Shown: positions 19,759-33,842, counted from the stretch's first letter. The stretch is DNA of 64,000 nucleotides from Viridibacillus arenosi (GCF_001955655.1 NZ_MSPW01000004.1:362476-426475), one strand, 5' to 3'. A program made the numbers and translations. The notes: generated by a model from the letters alone, not told the origin.

Positions 19759-21054
19759 ATGAATAAACGAAGTGTGAAGCATTCTTTTGGATTGAGAAAG
19801 CAACTCGTATTATTTGTATCAATTTTAGCAATCATCACTTATTCAACCAGTTTGATTTTTATCGAATATATTCAACCACAATTTTTCCCAAATATTAATC
19901 GAGTAATATTTGAAATTATTACTTATGCATTAGGTATTATATGGTCTGGTATTTTAGCAGCAGCATTTAGCTCATTTATTATTAAGCCATTGCAAAATCT
20001 AGAGGCTGCTACAAATCGTGCAGCAGAAGGCTACATAGGAGAAGATGTAGATTTACCAAGATCAAATGACGAGATAAGAGCGCTGGCAGTAGCATTTCAG
20101 TCTATGCTCGAAAATCTCCGCAAAATGGTAGATAGTATTGAACAAAATTTCCAATCGACTAACGAAACGGTGTTAAGTTTATCAAAGGAAACTGAAAATG
20201 CAGCTAGTCAAGCAGAGGCAGTCTCTCTTACAATTGCACATATTTCTGAAGGCGCTGAAAGCTCAGCAGTATCTATTCAGCAAACAGCAGAGGCACTTGA
20301 AGATATTCAAGTGATAGCTAAGGAAGTTAACGGGCGTGCAGAATTATCCTCGAAACATTCTGAGCGCATGATGAGAGAACTAACATTTACAACAAAAAAA
20401 ATTGAAGATCTTGTAACAGGCATAAAACAAATTGTCTCAGGTAACAAAGATGCACTTGGAAATATCCATCAACTCGAAAGTAATGCGAAACAAGTTGAAC
20501 GCATTATCCAATTGGTTGGAGATATTGCTGCACAAACAAATTTATTAGCATTAAATGCGTCAATTGAAGCTGCCCGTGCTGGAGAGCATGGTAAAGGCTT
20601 TGCGGTTGTTGCTGAAGAAGTACGGCAATTAGCAGACCAAAGTGCAGAAGCTGTACAAGGTATTACAGGATTAATCCAAACGATGCAATCAGATGTGCAT
20701 AATGTTGTAGAGCAAATGACTTCTCAAGTAGCTTTTGCAGTCAAAGAGGTAGAGAGAGTATCAGAAACAACAAACGCAGTAGAAGGAATGACTTCAATCG
20801 TTCATGAAATGGCAGATTCCGTTGTTGAAATATCCCAATTCGTGGAAAAACAATTGCATAATATTGAAACAACTGCTCATCAATCTCAAGAAGTAGCTGC
20901 CATAGCTCAACAAACATCTGCTGGTGCACAAGAAGTTCGAAGTGTAACGGAGGAGCAAGCTAGGTCAATCGAAGAAATTGATCAATTATCGAAGCATTTG
21001 AAAATGCAATCAGAAGAGTTGTATAAAATGATACTGCAATTTGACCGCTCCTAA
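19759..21054 (+). CDS. Methyl-accepting chemotaxis protein
   Basis: Chemoreceptor of 431 aa. Two membrane segments (about residues 13-31 and 45-68) enclose only a short extracellular loop, followed by a HAMP domain (about 70-125) and a long coiled-coil signalling domain with the conserved hairpin tip centred on [20 protein letters not shown]. With almost no sensory domain it probably senses an intracellular or membrane cue, or works with other receptors. It begins two bases after ywlE, so the two are co-transcribed; this gene is not present at this place in B. subtilis. Confidence 0.92.
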   Translation: MNKRSVKHSFGLRKQLVLFVSILAIITYSTSLIFIEYIQPQFFPNINRVIFEIITYALGIIWSGILAAAFSSFIIKPLQNLEAATNRAAEGYIGEDVDLPRSNDEIRALAVAFQSMLENLRKMVDSIEQNFQSTNETVLSLSKETENAASQAEAVSLTIAHISEGAESSAVSIQQTAEALEDIQVIAKEVNGRAELSSKHSERMMRELTFTTKKIEDLVTGIKQIVSGNKDALGNIHQLESNAKQVERIIQLVGDIAAQTNLLALNASIEAARAGEHGKGFAVVAEEVRQLADQSAEAVQGITGLIQTMQSDVHNVVEQMTSQVAFAVKEVERVSETTNAVEGMTSIVHEMADSVVEISQFVEKQLHNIETTAHQSQEVAAIAQQTSAGAQEVRSVTEEQARSIEEIDQLSKHLKMQSEELYKMILQFDRS

Positions 21055-21074
21055 TCAATAATCTGTACATAATG

Positions 21075-21118
21075 ACTATCATGAAAGCCCTTATGTGGCT
21101 ATTGTGATAGTTTTTTTA
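21075..21118 (+). terminator. Terminator after the chemoreceptor gene
   Basis: ACTATCA (21075-21081) / TGATAGT (21105-21111) with an inner AGCC/GGCT stem, followed by a T run. Confidence 0.75.
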
Positions 21119-21432
21119 CTTTTAAAGAAGGTATATTTTAGTTAGAAATAACACTTACTATCTTAAAGCTCAATAATAGCTTGCACGAATTTGCAGATAA
21201 TTGTATAACAAAATGATTTCAATGAGAAATTCATTGAAATCCGAATTAAATACTTAGAAATGATGATTTATATTCGGTAATTGAACATTAATATCTGTGA
21301 TATACACTGTTGAAAGAATAATATTCGTGTTTTTATTTAAAACTTTTATTTAAATACTGTGAAAAATATGTCTTTCTATAGCTAGAAGTGGTAAACTATT
21401 GTTGAATAAAATTATCGAAAAGAGGGAACCCA
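21119..21432. other. AT-rich gap before rpiB with a perfect inverted repeat
   Basis: No gene is supported. The notable object is GATTTCAATGA (21215-21225) / TCATTGAAATC (21231-21241), a perfect 11-bp inverted repeat with a 5-base spacer and no T run, so it is more like an operator or RNA hairpin than a terminator. Confidence 0.5.
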
Positions 21433-21873
21433 TTGAAAATTGCGATTTCATCAGACCATGGTGGCAACAATTTACGAAAAGAGATTATGACACTGCTAGA
21501 AGAGCTAGGCATAAACTACGACGATTTTGGACCACAATCCTCTGATTCAGTTGATTATCCTGACTATGCACTACCAGTTGCAGAAGGTGTAGCAAGTGGA
21601 AAGTATGATCGAGGTATTTTAATTTGTGGAACAGGCATAGGTATGTCTATCGCAGCTAACAAAGTGAAAGGTATTCGATGTGCATTAGTTCATGATTTAT
21701 TCAGTGCAAAAGCAACTAGATGCCATAACAATTCAAACGTGTTAGCAATGGGAGAACGTGTAATTGGCCCAGGACTTGCACTTGAAATTGTGCGAACTTG
21801 GTTATCTACAGAATTTGAAGGCGGACGTCACGAACGACGCGTTGAAAAACTTGCAGAGATTGAAAACGACTAA
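21433..21873 (+). CDS. rpiB: Ribose-5-phosphate isomerase B
   Basis: Interconverts ribose-5-phosphate and ribulose-5-phosphate. 146 aa. RpiB/LacAB family features: SSDHGGN at the N-terminus, VDYPDYA, and the catalytic Cys in LICGTGIGMSIAANK, then CHNNSNVLAMG. Start is TTG 21433 preceded by AAGAGGGAA. It heads a run rpiB-ywlG-glyA with gaps of 14 and 21 bases. The RpiB rather than LacA/LacB role is inferred from context. Confidence 0.92.
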   Translation: MKIAISSDHGGNNLRKEIMTLLEELGINYDDFGPQSSDSVDYPDYALPVAEGVASGKYDRGILICGTGIGMSIAANKVKGIRCALVHDLFSAKATRCHNNSNVLAMGERVIGPGLALEIVRTWLSTEFEGGRHERRVEKLAEIEND

Positions 21874-21887
21874 GAAGGTCATAAATT

Positions 21888-22436
21888 ATGAACTTACAAC
21901 AAATAACAGATCAACTACAACAGCTTCTAACTGAGTTAGAGCAACAAGCAACGTTCCGTAAAGGGCAACTCTTTGTTGTTGGTTGTTCAACTTCAGAAGT
22001 CAAAGGACAAAAAATCGGTACATCTGGTGGTTTAGAAATAGCAGAAGCACTGTACAAACCATTACATGCATTTGCAGAAAATCACGAATTATCTTTAGCA
22101 TTCCAAGGTTGCGAGCACCTCAACCGTGCTTTAACTTTAGAACGTAAAGTAGCGGAAGACTACCGACTTGAGCCGGTTTCAGTTATTCCTGCCCAAACAG
22201 CAGGGGGCTCTATGTCGACTTACGTATATAATCAGCTTACAGATCCTGTCGTTGTAGAAGAGATACAAGCACATGCTGGTATAGATATCGGTCAAACATT
22301 AATTGGCATGCATTTAAAAAGAGTGGCAGTTCCTGTTCGTACTTCCATAACCCATATAGGTGAGGCAGTTGTGACAGTTGCGATAACACGCCCCAAATTA
22401 ATTGGTGGCGAAAGAGCAGTTTATAAAAAAGACTAG
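21888..22436 (+). CDS. ywlG: UPF0340 (TIGR01440) protein YwlG
   Basis: A 182-aa protein of unknown biochemical function conserved between rpiB and glyA. Recognisable features: VVGCSTSEVKGQKIGTSGG, FQGCEHLNRALTLER, and the glycine-rich PAQTAGGSMSTYVY. No signal peptide or membrane segment. The start ATG 21888 follows a weak AAGAAGG. It is likely co-transcribed with its neighbours. Confidence 0.9.
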   Translation: MNLQQITDQLQQLLTELEQQATFRKGQLFVVGCSTSEVKGQKIGTSGGLEIAEALYKPLHAFAENHELSLAFQGCEHLNRALTLERKVAEDYRLEPVSVIPAQTAGGSMSTYVYNQLTDPVVVEEIQAHAGIDIGQTLIGMHLKRVAVPVRTSITHIGEAVVTVAITRPKLIGGERAVYKKD

Positions 22437-22457
22437 ATTACAGGGGGAATATGTATA

Positions 22458-23693
22458 ATGATCAAACTTGCAGCACTAGACACAGCGGTATTTGAAGCAA
22501 TGGAAGCGGAAAAAGCACGTCAACAAGCCAATATTGAATTGATTGCATCAGAAAACATCGTTTCAGAAGCAGTGATGGAAGCACAAGGTTCAGTATTAAC
22601 AAACAAATACGCTGAAGGCTATCCTGGCAAACGTTATTACGGTGGATGTGAACACGTGGATGTTGTTGAAAACATCGCACGTGACCGTCTAAAAGAAATT
22701 TTTGGCGCAGAATATGCTAACGTTCAACCACACTCAGGTGCACAAGCGAACATGGCCGTATATTTCACAATCCTTGAACAAGGCGATACCGTATTAGGTA
22801 TGAACTTATCTCATGGTGGTCATTTAACTCATGGTAGCCCTGTAAACTTCTCAGGCGTACAATACAACTTCGTAGAGTATGGCGTAACAGAAGATACAAA
22901 TGTAATTGACTATGAAGATGTTCGTCAAAAAGCGCTTGAGCATAAACCAAAATTAATCGTTGCAGGTGCATCTGCATACCCTCGTCAAATAGACTTTGCT
23001 AAATTCCGTGAAATCGCTGACGAAGTAGGTGCATACTTCATGGTAGACATGGCGCACATCGCAGGTCTAGTTGCTGCTGGTGAACATCCAAACCCAGTAC
23101 CATATGCTGATTTCGTAACGTCTACAACACACAAAACTTTGCGTGGACCTCGTGGGGGACTTATTCTTTGTAAAGAAGAGTTTGGCAAAAAAATCGACAA
23201 ATCGATCTTCCCAGGAATCCAAGGTGGTCCATTAATGCATGTCATCGCTGGTAAAGCGGTAGCGTTCGGTGAAGCACAACAACCAGAATTCAAAGAATAC
23301 ATTGGACAAGTTGTGAAAAACGCAAAAGTATTCGGTGAAGCACTTCAAGCTGAAGGCATTAATTTAGTATCAGGTGGAACAGATAACCATTTACTATTAT
23401 TAGATGTTCGTTCTATGGGGTTAACTGGTAAAGTTGCAGAAGCATTACTTGATGAAGTACAAATTACAGCAAACAAAAATACAATTCCTTTCGAAACAGA
23501 AAGCCCATTCGTAACTTCAGGAGTTCGTGTTGGTACAGCTGCAGTTACTTCTCGTGGTTTCAAAGAAGATGATATGAAAGAAGTTGCTTCAATCATTGCA
23601 TCTGTTCTTAAAAACCCAGAAGATGTAGCGATTAAAGCAGAAGCACAAAAGCGTGTTGCGGCATTAACTACTAAACACCCACTATACGCATAA
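22458..23693 (+). CDS. glyA: Serine hydroxymethyltransferase
   Basis: PLP enzyme converting serine and THF to glycine and methylene-THF, the main one-carbon source. 411 aa. The PLP lysine is Lys226 in [28 protein letters not shown] and [18 protein letters not shown] are the expected substrate and cofactor segments. CAGGGGGAA precedes ATG 22458. A strong terminator follows, ending the rpiB-ywlG-glyA unit. Confidence 0.97.
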   Translation: MIKLAALDTAVFEAMEAEKARQQANIELIASENIVSEAVMEAQGSVLTNKYAEGYPGKRYYGGCEHVDVVENIARDRLKEIFGAEYANVQPHSGAQANMAVYFTILEQGDTVLGMNLSHGGHLTHGSPVNFSGVQYNFVEYGVTEDTNVIDYEDVRQKALEHKPKLIVAGASAYPRQIDFAKFREIADEVGAYFMVDMAHIAGLVAAGEHPNPVPYADFVTSTTHKTLRGPRGGLILCKEEFGKKIDKSIFPGIQGGPLMHVIAGKAVAFGEAQQPEFKEYIGQVVKNAKVFGEALQAEGINLVSGGTDNHLLLLDVRSMGLTGKVAEALLDEVQITANKNTIPFETESPFVTSGVRVGTAAVTSRGFKEDDMKEVASIIASVLKNPEDVAIKAEAQKRVAALTTKHPLYA

Positions 23694-23726
23694 TTTAATA
23701 GTTTAATAAACTATAATAATAGTCGA

Positions 23727-23760
23727 AGCTACTTTTGTTCATTCAAAAGTAGCTTTTTTA
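23727..23760 (+). terminator. Terminator after glyA
   Basis: AGCTACTTTTG-TTCATT-CAAAAGTAGCT, a perfect 11-bp stem followed by T6. Confidence 0.85.
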
Positions 23761-23767
23761 ATATTCG

Positions 23768-23800
23768 ATCTTAAAAAAGTAGAAATCACTTTTTTAAGAT
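23768..23800. repeat. Second perfect inverted repeat after glyA
   Basis: ATCTTAAAAAAGT (23768-23780) / ACTTTTTTAAGAT (23788-23800), 13 bp perfect, 8 bases beyond the glyA terminator. It may be a back-up or reverse-strand terminator. Confidence 0.6.
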
Positions 23801-23961
23801 GAGAAGATTTTAAAATAGTTTAAGCAATTATGATAGAGCTAAAATCATACAGCTTTGAAACATCCTTGATGATTATTTAGTTGGCTTTTGATCATGAAAC
23901 TATTTAAAGAATTCGACATTCAAGAAAAGTGAAATATGTTGAAGCATTATTGATAATATAT

Positions 23962-24158
23962 GTACCTAGTACTTTTGCAATTATCCGTATGATTATTTAA
24001 TTAGCTAATAATCTCCTCATGTTATCGGTATCAGAAGGGGTTGAAACATTTCAAAGAATAGTGGTTTTATTAGTTTAGGTTGTATAATTGGACAGGGTTA
24101 CTATTTTAATAAGCCATTAACACTAGAACAAGTTGACGAATTACTCGGCAAAATATAA
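23962..24158 (+). pseudogene. Remnant of an EAL-domain (c-di-GMP phosphodiesterase) gene
   Basis: Translation from 23962 gives VPSTFAIIRMII, an in-frame TAA at 23998-24000, then LANNLLMLSVSEGVETFQ. After a frameshift near 24050-24075 it continues SLGCIIGQGYYFNKPL to a TAA at 24156-24158. This reproduces the order of the C-terminal EAL motifs (A..L.....AEGVET......LGC..GQGY.F.KPL). Upstream sequence to 23800 shows no clear further homology. The gene is dead: it has an internal stop, a frameshift and no N-terminal part. A terminator hairpin follows at once, presumably its original one. Confidence 0.65.
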
Positions 24159-24165
24159 CAAATTA

Positions 24166-24203
24166 AAAAAACGCAACGGACTCATAGTCAAACTGCGTTT
24201 TTC
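24166..24203 (+). terminator. Terminator of the EAL remnant
   Basis: AAAAACGCA / TGCGTTTTT with an inner GACT/AGTC stem. It lies directly upstream of the upp -10 region. Confidence 0.65.
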
Positions 24204-24212
24204 TGGTATAAT
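24204..24212 (+). promoter_or_regulatory. Extended -10 promoter of upp
   Basis: TGGTATAAT (24204-24212) is an extended -10; no good -35 is seen. It is 35 bases before the upp start. Confidence 0.5.
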
Positions 24213-24246
24213 AGTCAAGATAAATAAAAGTAGGGAGAGGAACACT

Positions 24247-24876
24247 TTGGGTAAAGTATACGTATTTGACCATCCATTAATTCAACATAAGCTAACATAC
24301 ATTCGCGACAAAAATACAGGAACGAAAGAATTCCGTGAGCTTGTAGACGAAGTGGCAACTCTTATGGCATTTGAAATCACTCGTGATTTACCATTAGAAG
24401 AAATTGAAATTGATACACCAGTAACAACAGCTAAAACAAAAGTATTATCAGGTAAGAAGATAGCTATTGTTCCAATCTTACGTGCTGGTATCGGTATGGT
24501 AGACGGAGTATTAAAACTAATCCCTGCTGCAAAAGTAGGTCATATCGGATTATATCGTGATCCACAAACTTTAAAGCCAGTCGAGTATTATGCGAAACTT
24601 CCTGCTGATGTAGAAGAACGGGACTTCATCATCGTAGATCCGATGTTAGCAACAGGTGGTTCTGCAATTGAAGCAATTAACTCTTTGAAAAAACGTGGTG
24701 CTAAAAGTATTAAATTCATGTGCCTAATCGCAGCTCCAGAAGGTGTGAAAGCGATTCATGATGAGCATCCAGAAATCGATATTTATATCGCTGCACTTGA
24801 CGAAAAGTTAAATGACCATGGTTATATTATTCCTGGTTTAGGTGATGCTGGAGACCGTTTATTCGGTACAAAATAA
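24247..24876 (+). CDS. upp: Uracil phosphoribosyltransferase
   Basis: Salvages uracil to UMP with PRPP. 209 aa, the family length from TTG 24247 ([16 protein letters not shown]). Seen: [10 protein letters not shown], the PRPP loop in [14 protein letters not shown], and the C-terminal uracil-binding [17 protein letters not shown] 24247 follows GGGAGAGG; the longer open frame from 24133 would run back through the EAL remnant and the promoter. mnaA follows after 21 bases. Confidence 0.96.
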   Translation: MGKVYVFDHPLIQHKLTYIRDKNTGTKEFRELVDEVATLMAFEITRDLPLEEIEIDTPVTTAKTKVLSGKKIAIVPILRAGIGMVDGVLKLIPAAKVGHIGLYRDPQTLKPVEYYAKLPADVEERDFIIVDPMLATGGSAIEAINSLKKRGAKSIKFMCLIAAPEGVKAIHDEHPEIDIYIAALDEKLNDHGYIIPGLGDAGDRLFGTK

Positions 24877-24897
24877 TGCGAAGGTGGTGCAAGGTCA

Positions 24898-26013
24898 TTG
24901 CGTAAAAAATGGAAAGTGATGACTATTTTTGGAACAAGACCAGAGGCCATTAAAATGGCTCCCCTAGTTTTAGAATTACAAAAACATTCAGATCAAATCG
25001 AAACAATTGTGACAGTGACAGCTCAACATCGACAAATGCTCGATCAAGTGCTGGATACATTCAAAATTACGCCAGATTATGATTTGAACATCATGAAAGA
25101 TCGCCAGACACTTGTCGATGTCACAACTAGAGGGTTAGAAGGTTTAGACCGAGTGATGAAACAAGCTAAACCGGACATCGTATTAGTTCATGGGGATACG
25201 ACCACAACATTTATCGCAAGCCTCGCAGCCTTTTATAACCAGATTGCAATAGGTCACGTTGAAGCTGGACTACGAACAGGTGACAAATATTCCCCATATC
25301 CAGAAGAAATGAATCGTCAGCTTACTGGTATTATGGCAGATATTCATTTTGCACCAACAGAGCAGTCTAAACAAAACCTATTGAAAGAAAATAAAGCGAA
25401 TAGCACGATTGTAGTTACAGGTAATACTGCAATTGATGCATTAAAAACAACTGTTAACACATCTTACAGTCATCCAGTGCTTGAACAAATTGGACAAGAT
25501 CGTATGATTTTACTAACTGCACATCGCAGAGAAAATTTAGGCGAACCAATGCGCCATATGTTTAAGGCTATAAAAAGACTTTTAGTAGAGCATAGTGATA
25601 TACAGGTTGTTTACCCCGTTCATATGAACCCAGCTGTACGCGAAATTGCCAATGAAATACTTGGAGACGAAGCGAAAGTTCATTTGATCGAACCACTTGA
25701 GGTTTTTGATTTCCATAATTTTGCTGCTAAATCATACATGATTTTAACAGACTCAGGTGGCGTACAAGAAGAAGCGCCTTCTCTAGGGAAGCCAGTTCTG
25801 GTTCTTCGTAATACGACAGAACGTCCCGAAGGAATTGAAGCAGGTACTTTGAAATTAGCAGGTACGGAAGAGGAAACTATTTATAGCTTAGCAAAAGAGC
25901 TTTTAATAGAAGAGAATACGTATAATGCTATGGCTCAAGCTTCAAATCCATATGGTGACGGATTTGCCTCAAAAAGAATTGTCGAAGCTTTACTGACCTA
26001 TTTGGAAAAGTGA
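24898..26013 (+). CDS. mnaA: UDP-N-acetylglucosamine 2-epimerase
   Basis: Non-hydrolysing epimerase giving UDP-ManNAc, the precursor of the wall teichoic acid linkage unit. 371 aa, starting at TTG 24898 as MRKKWKVMTIFGTRPEAIKMAP. Further motifs: HGDTTTTF, GHVEAGLRTG, LLTAHRRENLG, and DSGGVQEEAPSLGKP near the UDP site. Same place (after upp) as in B. subtilis. The product links this region to the teichoic acid genes at 56-63 kb. Confidence 0.95.
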   Translation: MRKKWKVMTIFGTRPEAIKMAPLVLELQKHSDQIETIVTVTAQHRQMLDQVLDTFKITPDYDLNIMKDRQTLVDVTTRGLEGLDRVMKQAKPDIVLVHGDTTTTFIASLAAFYNQIAIGHVEAGLRTGDKYSPYPEEMNRQLTGIMADIHFAPTEQSKQNLLKENKANSTIVVTGNTAIDALKTTVNTSYSHPVLEQIGQDRMILLTAHRRENLGEPMRHMFKAIKRLLVEHSDIQVVYPVHMNPAVREIANEILGDEAKVHLIEPLEVFDFHNFAAKSYMILTDSGGVQEEAPSLGKPVLVLRNTTERPEGIEAGTLKLAGTEEETIYSLAKELLIEENTYNAMAQASNPYGDGFASKRIVEALLTYLEK

Positions 26014-26031
26014 AATCAATAATTTAATGAA

Positions 26032-26083
26032 TAGAAACTACCTTATGATTTGTTATAAGTAATTTGTAAGGTAGTTCTATTTC
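26032..26083 (+). terminator. Terminator after mnaA
   Basis: TAGAAACTACCTTA (26032-26045) / TAAGGTAGTTCTA (26067-26079), one bulged A, followed by a T-rich segment. Confidence 0.6.
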
Positions 26084-26130
26084 TGTCTATAAATAGATGA
26101 AAAACTAACTTAAGGCAATATTGTTGTAAA

Positions 26131-26150
26131 TTTGTCGACAATTTGACAAG
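26131..26150. promoter_or_regulatory. Possible Spo0A boxes upstream of the atp promoter
   Basis: TTTGTCGAC (26131-26139) and, on the other strand, CTTGTCAAA (26142-26150) resemble the Spo0A box TTGTCRAA; the second is a perfect core match. Position about 40 bases before the -35. Speculative. Confidence 0.3.
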
Positions 26151-26185
26151 GTTACCACCTTTGTGAAGTTTTTCACTCTAACCAA

Positions 26186-26214
26186 TTGACATGAAATATT
26201 CACTATTGTATGCT
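26186..26214 (+). promoter_or_regulatory. Sigma-A promoter of the atp operon
   Basis: TTGACA (26186-26191), 17 bases, TATGCT (26209-26214). The predicted start near 26221 gives a leader of about 320 bases before atpI. Confidence 0.65.
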
Positions 26215-26220
26215 AACTAA

Positions 26221-26540
26221 GGGTAAGAATGATAAGGGTTCCTTAACTGTAAACAATCTACAATTACTTGAGTTATCAAGTTTCTACTAGATTTACAGTT
26301 TGGGCATAATTTGTAAATTTGTACGGTATTGTGCATCAATTTTGGTGTCCTTATATGCGGTGGTTCTCCATTAAAAGCTTATCTCTCACATTTAATATGG
26401 ATTCCGATTCATCTCTTTATGAGAGTAGATTACGGCTTCCGCCCCGCAAGTAGTTTTAAATGACTACTTATCCGGCATCCAACCGGTGGTCAGCTATTAC
26501 TTCCGTCATTCGAAAATAAGATTCAGGAGATCAAAGACCA
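26221..26540 (+). promoter_or_regulatory. Long structured 5' leader of the atp operon
   Basis: No supported gene. AACTGTAAA (26245-26253) / TTTACAGTT (26292-26300) encloses CTTGA-GTTA-TCAAG (26267-26280). Further stems are CTCTCA (26382-26387) / TGAGAG (26420-26425) and AAGTAGT (26448-26454) / ACTACTT (26463-26469). No run of T makes it a clear terminator. The function is unknown. Confidence 0.5.
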
Positions 26541-26912
26541 ATGCTAGAATTGCATCAGATTTTTGCTAAGCAGAAAAGAATGCTATTTTTTTTGCTCGCA
26601 TTTTGTGCGTTAGGATGGGCTTTTACGCCATATCAAACAGTATTCGCTGGTCTCGCATTAGGTGCGCTTTTTGGTCATTATAACTTTTGGATTCTAGTCC
26701 GAAGAATGGAACGATTTGATCGCTCTATTAGCGAAGGAAAGAAAGTGGCATCACTAGGTTCGGCTTTTCGCTTTGCATCAGGTATTGCTGCAGTAGCGGT
26801 TGCTACCATGTTGCCAAAGTATTTTCATTTAATTAGCACGGTCATTGGGCTAATGATTCCGTACGTTCTGCTTTTAGTAGACAGGATCGTATTTCATGTA
26901 AAATACCAATAA
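26541..26912 (+). CDS. atpI: ATP synthase subunit I
   Basis: Small membrane protein that heads atp operons and assists c-ring assembly or cation supply. 123 aa with four hydrophobic segments (about 14-29, 32-51, 74-92, 96-115) and the conserved central GHYNFWILVRRM. AGGAG precedes ATG 26541 by 11 bases. The gene begins the nine-gene operon behind a long structured leader. Confidence 0.9.
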   Translation: MLELHQIFAKQKRMLFFLLAFCALGWAFTPYQTVFAGLALGALFGHYNFWILVRRMERFDRSISEGKKVASLGSAFRFASGIAAVAVATMLPKYFHLISTVIGLMIPYVLLLVDRIVFHVKYQ

Positions 26913-26922
26913 GCGCATTTGA

Positions 26923-27654
<732 letters not shown>

Positions 27655-27682
27655 GTATAAAATACTTAATTTAATAAGTTAA

Positions 27683-27955
<273 letters not shown>

Positions 27956-27980
27956 TCGTCTTTAATTGTTTTATAAAAAA

Positions 27981-28019
27981 ATGGCGAAGAGACTTTTCGA
28001 TAAAGGAAAACTTCGCCAT
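27981..28019 (+). other. Stem-loop between atpE and atpF
   Basis: ATGGCGAAG (27981-27989) / CTTCGCCAT (28011-28019), perfect 9 bp, with inner TTTTC/GGAAAA pairing. The following TCCTTTATG is not a good T run, so it may be a 3'-end stabiliser or partial terminator that raises c-subunit yield. Confidence 0.6.
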
Positions 28020-28123
28020 TCCTTTATGTCTTTAAGGCATAATATTCCTTTAGACAATACATCTTACTAAGATTCAATCATATAAGATTTGAACTCTAAG
28101 CTCTTGAAGGGAGTGAAACAATC

Positions 28124-28645
28124 GTGTTTTTAGACTATCTAGTACTAGGAAATTCTGCTGAATTTATTAATGGTGGAGATATCCTTGTAACGTTAGCAGT
28201 TTTCATTATCCTAATGTTCGCTTTGAAAAAAGTGGCGTGGGGTCCATTGATGGGAATCATGCAACAACGTGAAGAATTAGTTGCTAGTGAAATCGAGTCA
28301 GCTGAAAAGAGCCGTCAAGAATCACAACAACTTTTAGAAGATCAACGTAGCCTTCTTAAAGAAGCGCGTGTAGAAGCACAAACGATTGTTGAAAACGCGA
28401 AGAAACAAGGCGACTTGCAAAAAGAAGAAATTATTTCTGCTGCTCGCGCTGAAGCATTGCGTTTGAAAGAATCAGCTGTGCGTGATATCGAGACTGAAAA
28501 AGAGAAAGCTATTGCTGCTGTTCGTGGAGAAGTGGTTTCACTATCTGTACTTGCTGCATCTAAAGTTCTTGAAAAACAAGTCTCAGTAGAAGAGAATCGT
28601 GCTCTAATTGAAGAAACGATTGCGAAGGCAGGGGAAACTCTATGA
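28124..28645 (+). CDS. atpF: ATP synthase F0 subunit b
   Basis: Peripheral stalk. 173 aa: one N-terminal membrane helix (about residues 18-36), then a long charged amphipathic helix rich in Glu, Lys and Ala that dimerises and reaches to delta. GTG start 28124 after GAAGGGAGTG. Its stop overlaps the atpH start by four bases (ATGA). Confidence 0.94.
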   Translation: MFLDYLVLGNSAEFINGGDILVTLAVFIILMFALKKVAWGPLMGIMQQREELVASEIESAEKSRQESQQLLEDQRSLLKEARVEAQTIVENAKKQGDLQKEEIISAARAEALRLKESAVRDIETEKEKAIAAVRGEVVSLSVLAASKVLEKQVSVEENRALIEETIAKAGETL

Positions 28646-29178
28646 GTCAATCGACTGCAGCGAGTCGCTATGCCAAAGCATTGTTCCAATTGGCACAAGA
28701 AAAACAATTACTAACTGAAGTAAGTTCTGACTTACGTGAAGTGAAAGTTGTTTTCGAGGAGAACAAAGAGTTATTCCAACTTTTAGATTCTCCAAAATTA
28801 GAAGACAAAGAAAAGAAAGAACTTGTTTCTAAAGTATTTGCTTCTGTTCAACCAATCATTGTGAATGCAATTAAAGTCTTAATTGATAAAAAACGTATTC
28901 ATGAAGTAGTAAGTGTGATTGAAGAGTTCATCCGTTTTGCTAATGATACGCAAGGCGTAGCAGATGCAATCGTATACACTACTCAGCCTCTTACAGAAGA
29001 TGAAACACAACGCATTTCTACGGCATTCGCTCGTAAAGTGGGTAAAAATACACTTAATATTACAAACGAAATCGATCCATCTTTAATTGGTGGGGTTCGA
29101 CTTCAAATCGGTAACCAAATTTTTGACAGTAGTATTTCACACAAACTAGCTGGCTTAAAACGTGCGTTAATCGGTTAA
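28642..29178 (+). CDS. atpH: ATP synthase F1 subunit delta
   Basis: Connects the b dimer to the top of the F1 hexamer. 178 aa; family features are the N-terminal [15 protein letters not shown] and the C-terminal [21 protein letters not shown] (residues in part). ATG lies in the atpF stop overlap, so translation is coupled. Confidence 0.95.
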   Translation: MSQSTAASRYAKALFQLAQEKQLLTEVSSDLREVKVVFEENKELFQLLDSPKLEDKEKKELVSKVFASVQPIIVNAIKVLIDKKRIHEVVSVIEEFIRFANDTQGVADAIVYTTQPLTEDETQRISTAFARKVGKNTLNITNEIDPSLIGGVRLQIGNQIFDSSISHKLAGLKRALIG

Positions 29179-29193
29179 TTATAAAGAATTTGA

Positions 29194-30723
<1,530 letters not shown>

Positions 30724-30761
30724 GATCTGATAGTTTTACGTCAATATAAAATAAACGGTAA

Positions 30762-31634
<873 letters not shown>

Positions 31635-31668
31635 GCGCTCTCCAGCTTCTGTAATGCAAGTACGATAG

Positions 31669-33096
<1,428 letters not shown>

Positions 33097-33120
33097 TACT
33101 AGGGACGAGGAGGAAAAAAT

Positions 33121-33525
33121 ATGAAGACCATAACAGTCAACATTGTCACTCCCGACGGCCCAGTATACGATTCAGAAGTCAACATGGTGATTGCTAAAAC
33201 TGTAACGGGTGAGATGGGTATTTTGCCTGGTCACATCCCTACAGTTGCGCCACTAGTAGTAGGTGCTGTACGTCTGGACTCAGACAAGCATACTGAATTA
33301 GTAGCAGTTAGCGGCGGTTTTGTTGAAATTCGTCCTGATAAAGTAACGATTTTAACTCCTTCAGCTGAAACAGCAAGCTCAATCGATCTTGCTCGTGCAA
33401 AAGAAGCGTTAAATCGTGCTGAACAGCGACTACAAAGTAAACAAGACGGCATTGATTTCAAGCGCGCTGAACTTGCACTTAAACGCGCTATGAACCGTAT
33501 CAACGTTAAAGAGGGTAACATCTAA
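33121..33525 (+). CDS. atpC: ATP synthase F1 subunit epsilon
   Basis: Regulatory subunit at the base of the rotor. 134 aa: beta-sandwich domain ([16 protein letters not shown]) and a C-terminal helical pair (about 90-130) that can block ATP hydrolysis. GAGGAGG lies before ATG 33121. A strong terminator ends the operon. Confidence 0.96.
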   Translation: MKTITVNIVTPDGPVYDSEVNMVIAKTVTGEMGILPGHIPTVAPLVVGAVRLDSDKHTELVAVSGGFVEIRPDKVTILTPSAETASSIDLARAKEALNRAEQRLQSKQDGIDFKRAELALKRAMNRINVKEGNI

Positions 33526-33542
33526 GCTTTATAAATAGAATT

Positions 33543-33572
33543 GCGGGCAGAATTTTTCTGCCCGCTTTTTTA
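33543..33572 (+). terminator. Terminator of the atp operon
   Basis: GCGGGCAGA (33543-33551) / TCTGCCCGC (33557-33565), followed by a T run. Confidence 0.88.
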
Positions 33573-33599
33573 AGATTTATTTAAAAGGAGATGAGAAAT

Positions 33600-33842
33600 G
33601 TGGATATAACAGCATCAATTGGTCAAAATGCACTAATTAGCATTATTTCACATATATTTTTTATAGGGATCTCATTCTATGCTTTACAAGCAATTATGTT
33701 TGAAAAAGTATTTAAAAAAAATCATGTTTTTCAAATACAGTTGCTATTTATTTTATTAAGTATCGCAATTGGGTCAACTGTTTCGAATTTTTTCCTAACA
33801 TTTTCTGGATGGTCAAGTCAGCTTCCATATCTCTTTGAGTAA
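33600..33842 (+). CDS. ywzB: DUF1146 membrane protein, YwzB-like
   Basis: 80-aa two-helix membrane protein of unknown function conserved after atpC in Bacillales. Seen: hydrophobic segments about 12-34 and 45-67, SFYALQ, and the family ending LSIAIGSTVSNFFL and QLPYLF. GTG 33600 is chosen: AAAAGGAG (33583-33590) is 9 bases upstream, while an in-frame ATG at 33591 touches the RBS. Confidence 0.85.
   Translation: MDITASIGQNALISIISHIFFIGISFYALQAIMFEKVFKKNHVFQIQLLFILLSIAIGSTVSNFFLTFSGWSSQLPYLFE

Noticed and set aside
23800..23960. Further EAL-gene remains upstream of the pseudogene
   Set aside because: Translation in all plus frames gives no motif I can align with confidence, so the pseudogene call stops at 23962.
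26356..26454. 32-aa frame MRWFSIKSLSLTF in the atp leader
   Set aside because: ATG without a Shine-Dalgarno inside a structured leader; could be a leader peptide but nothing supports translation.
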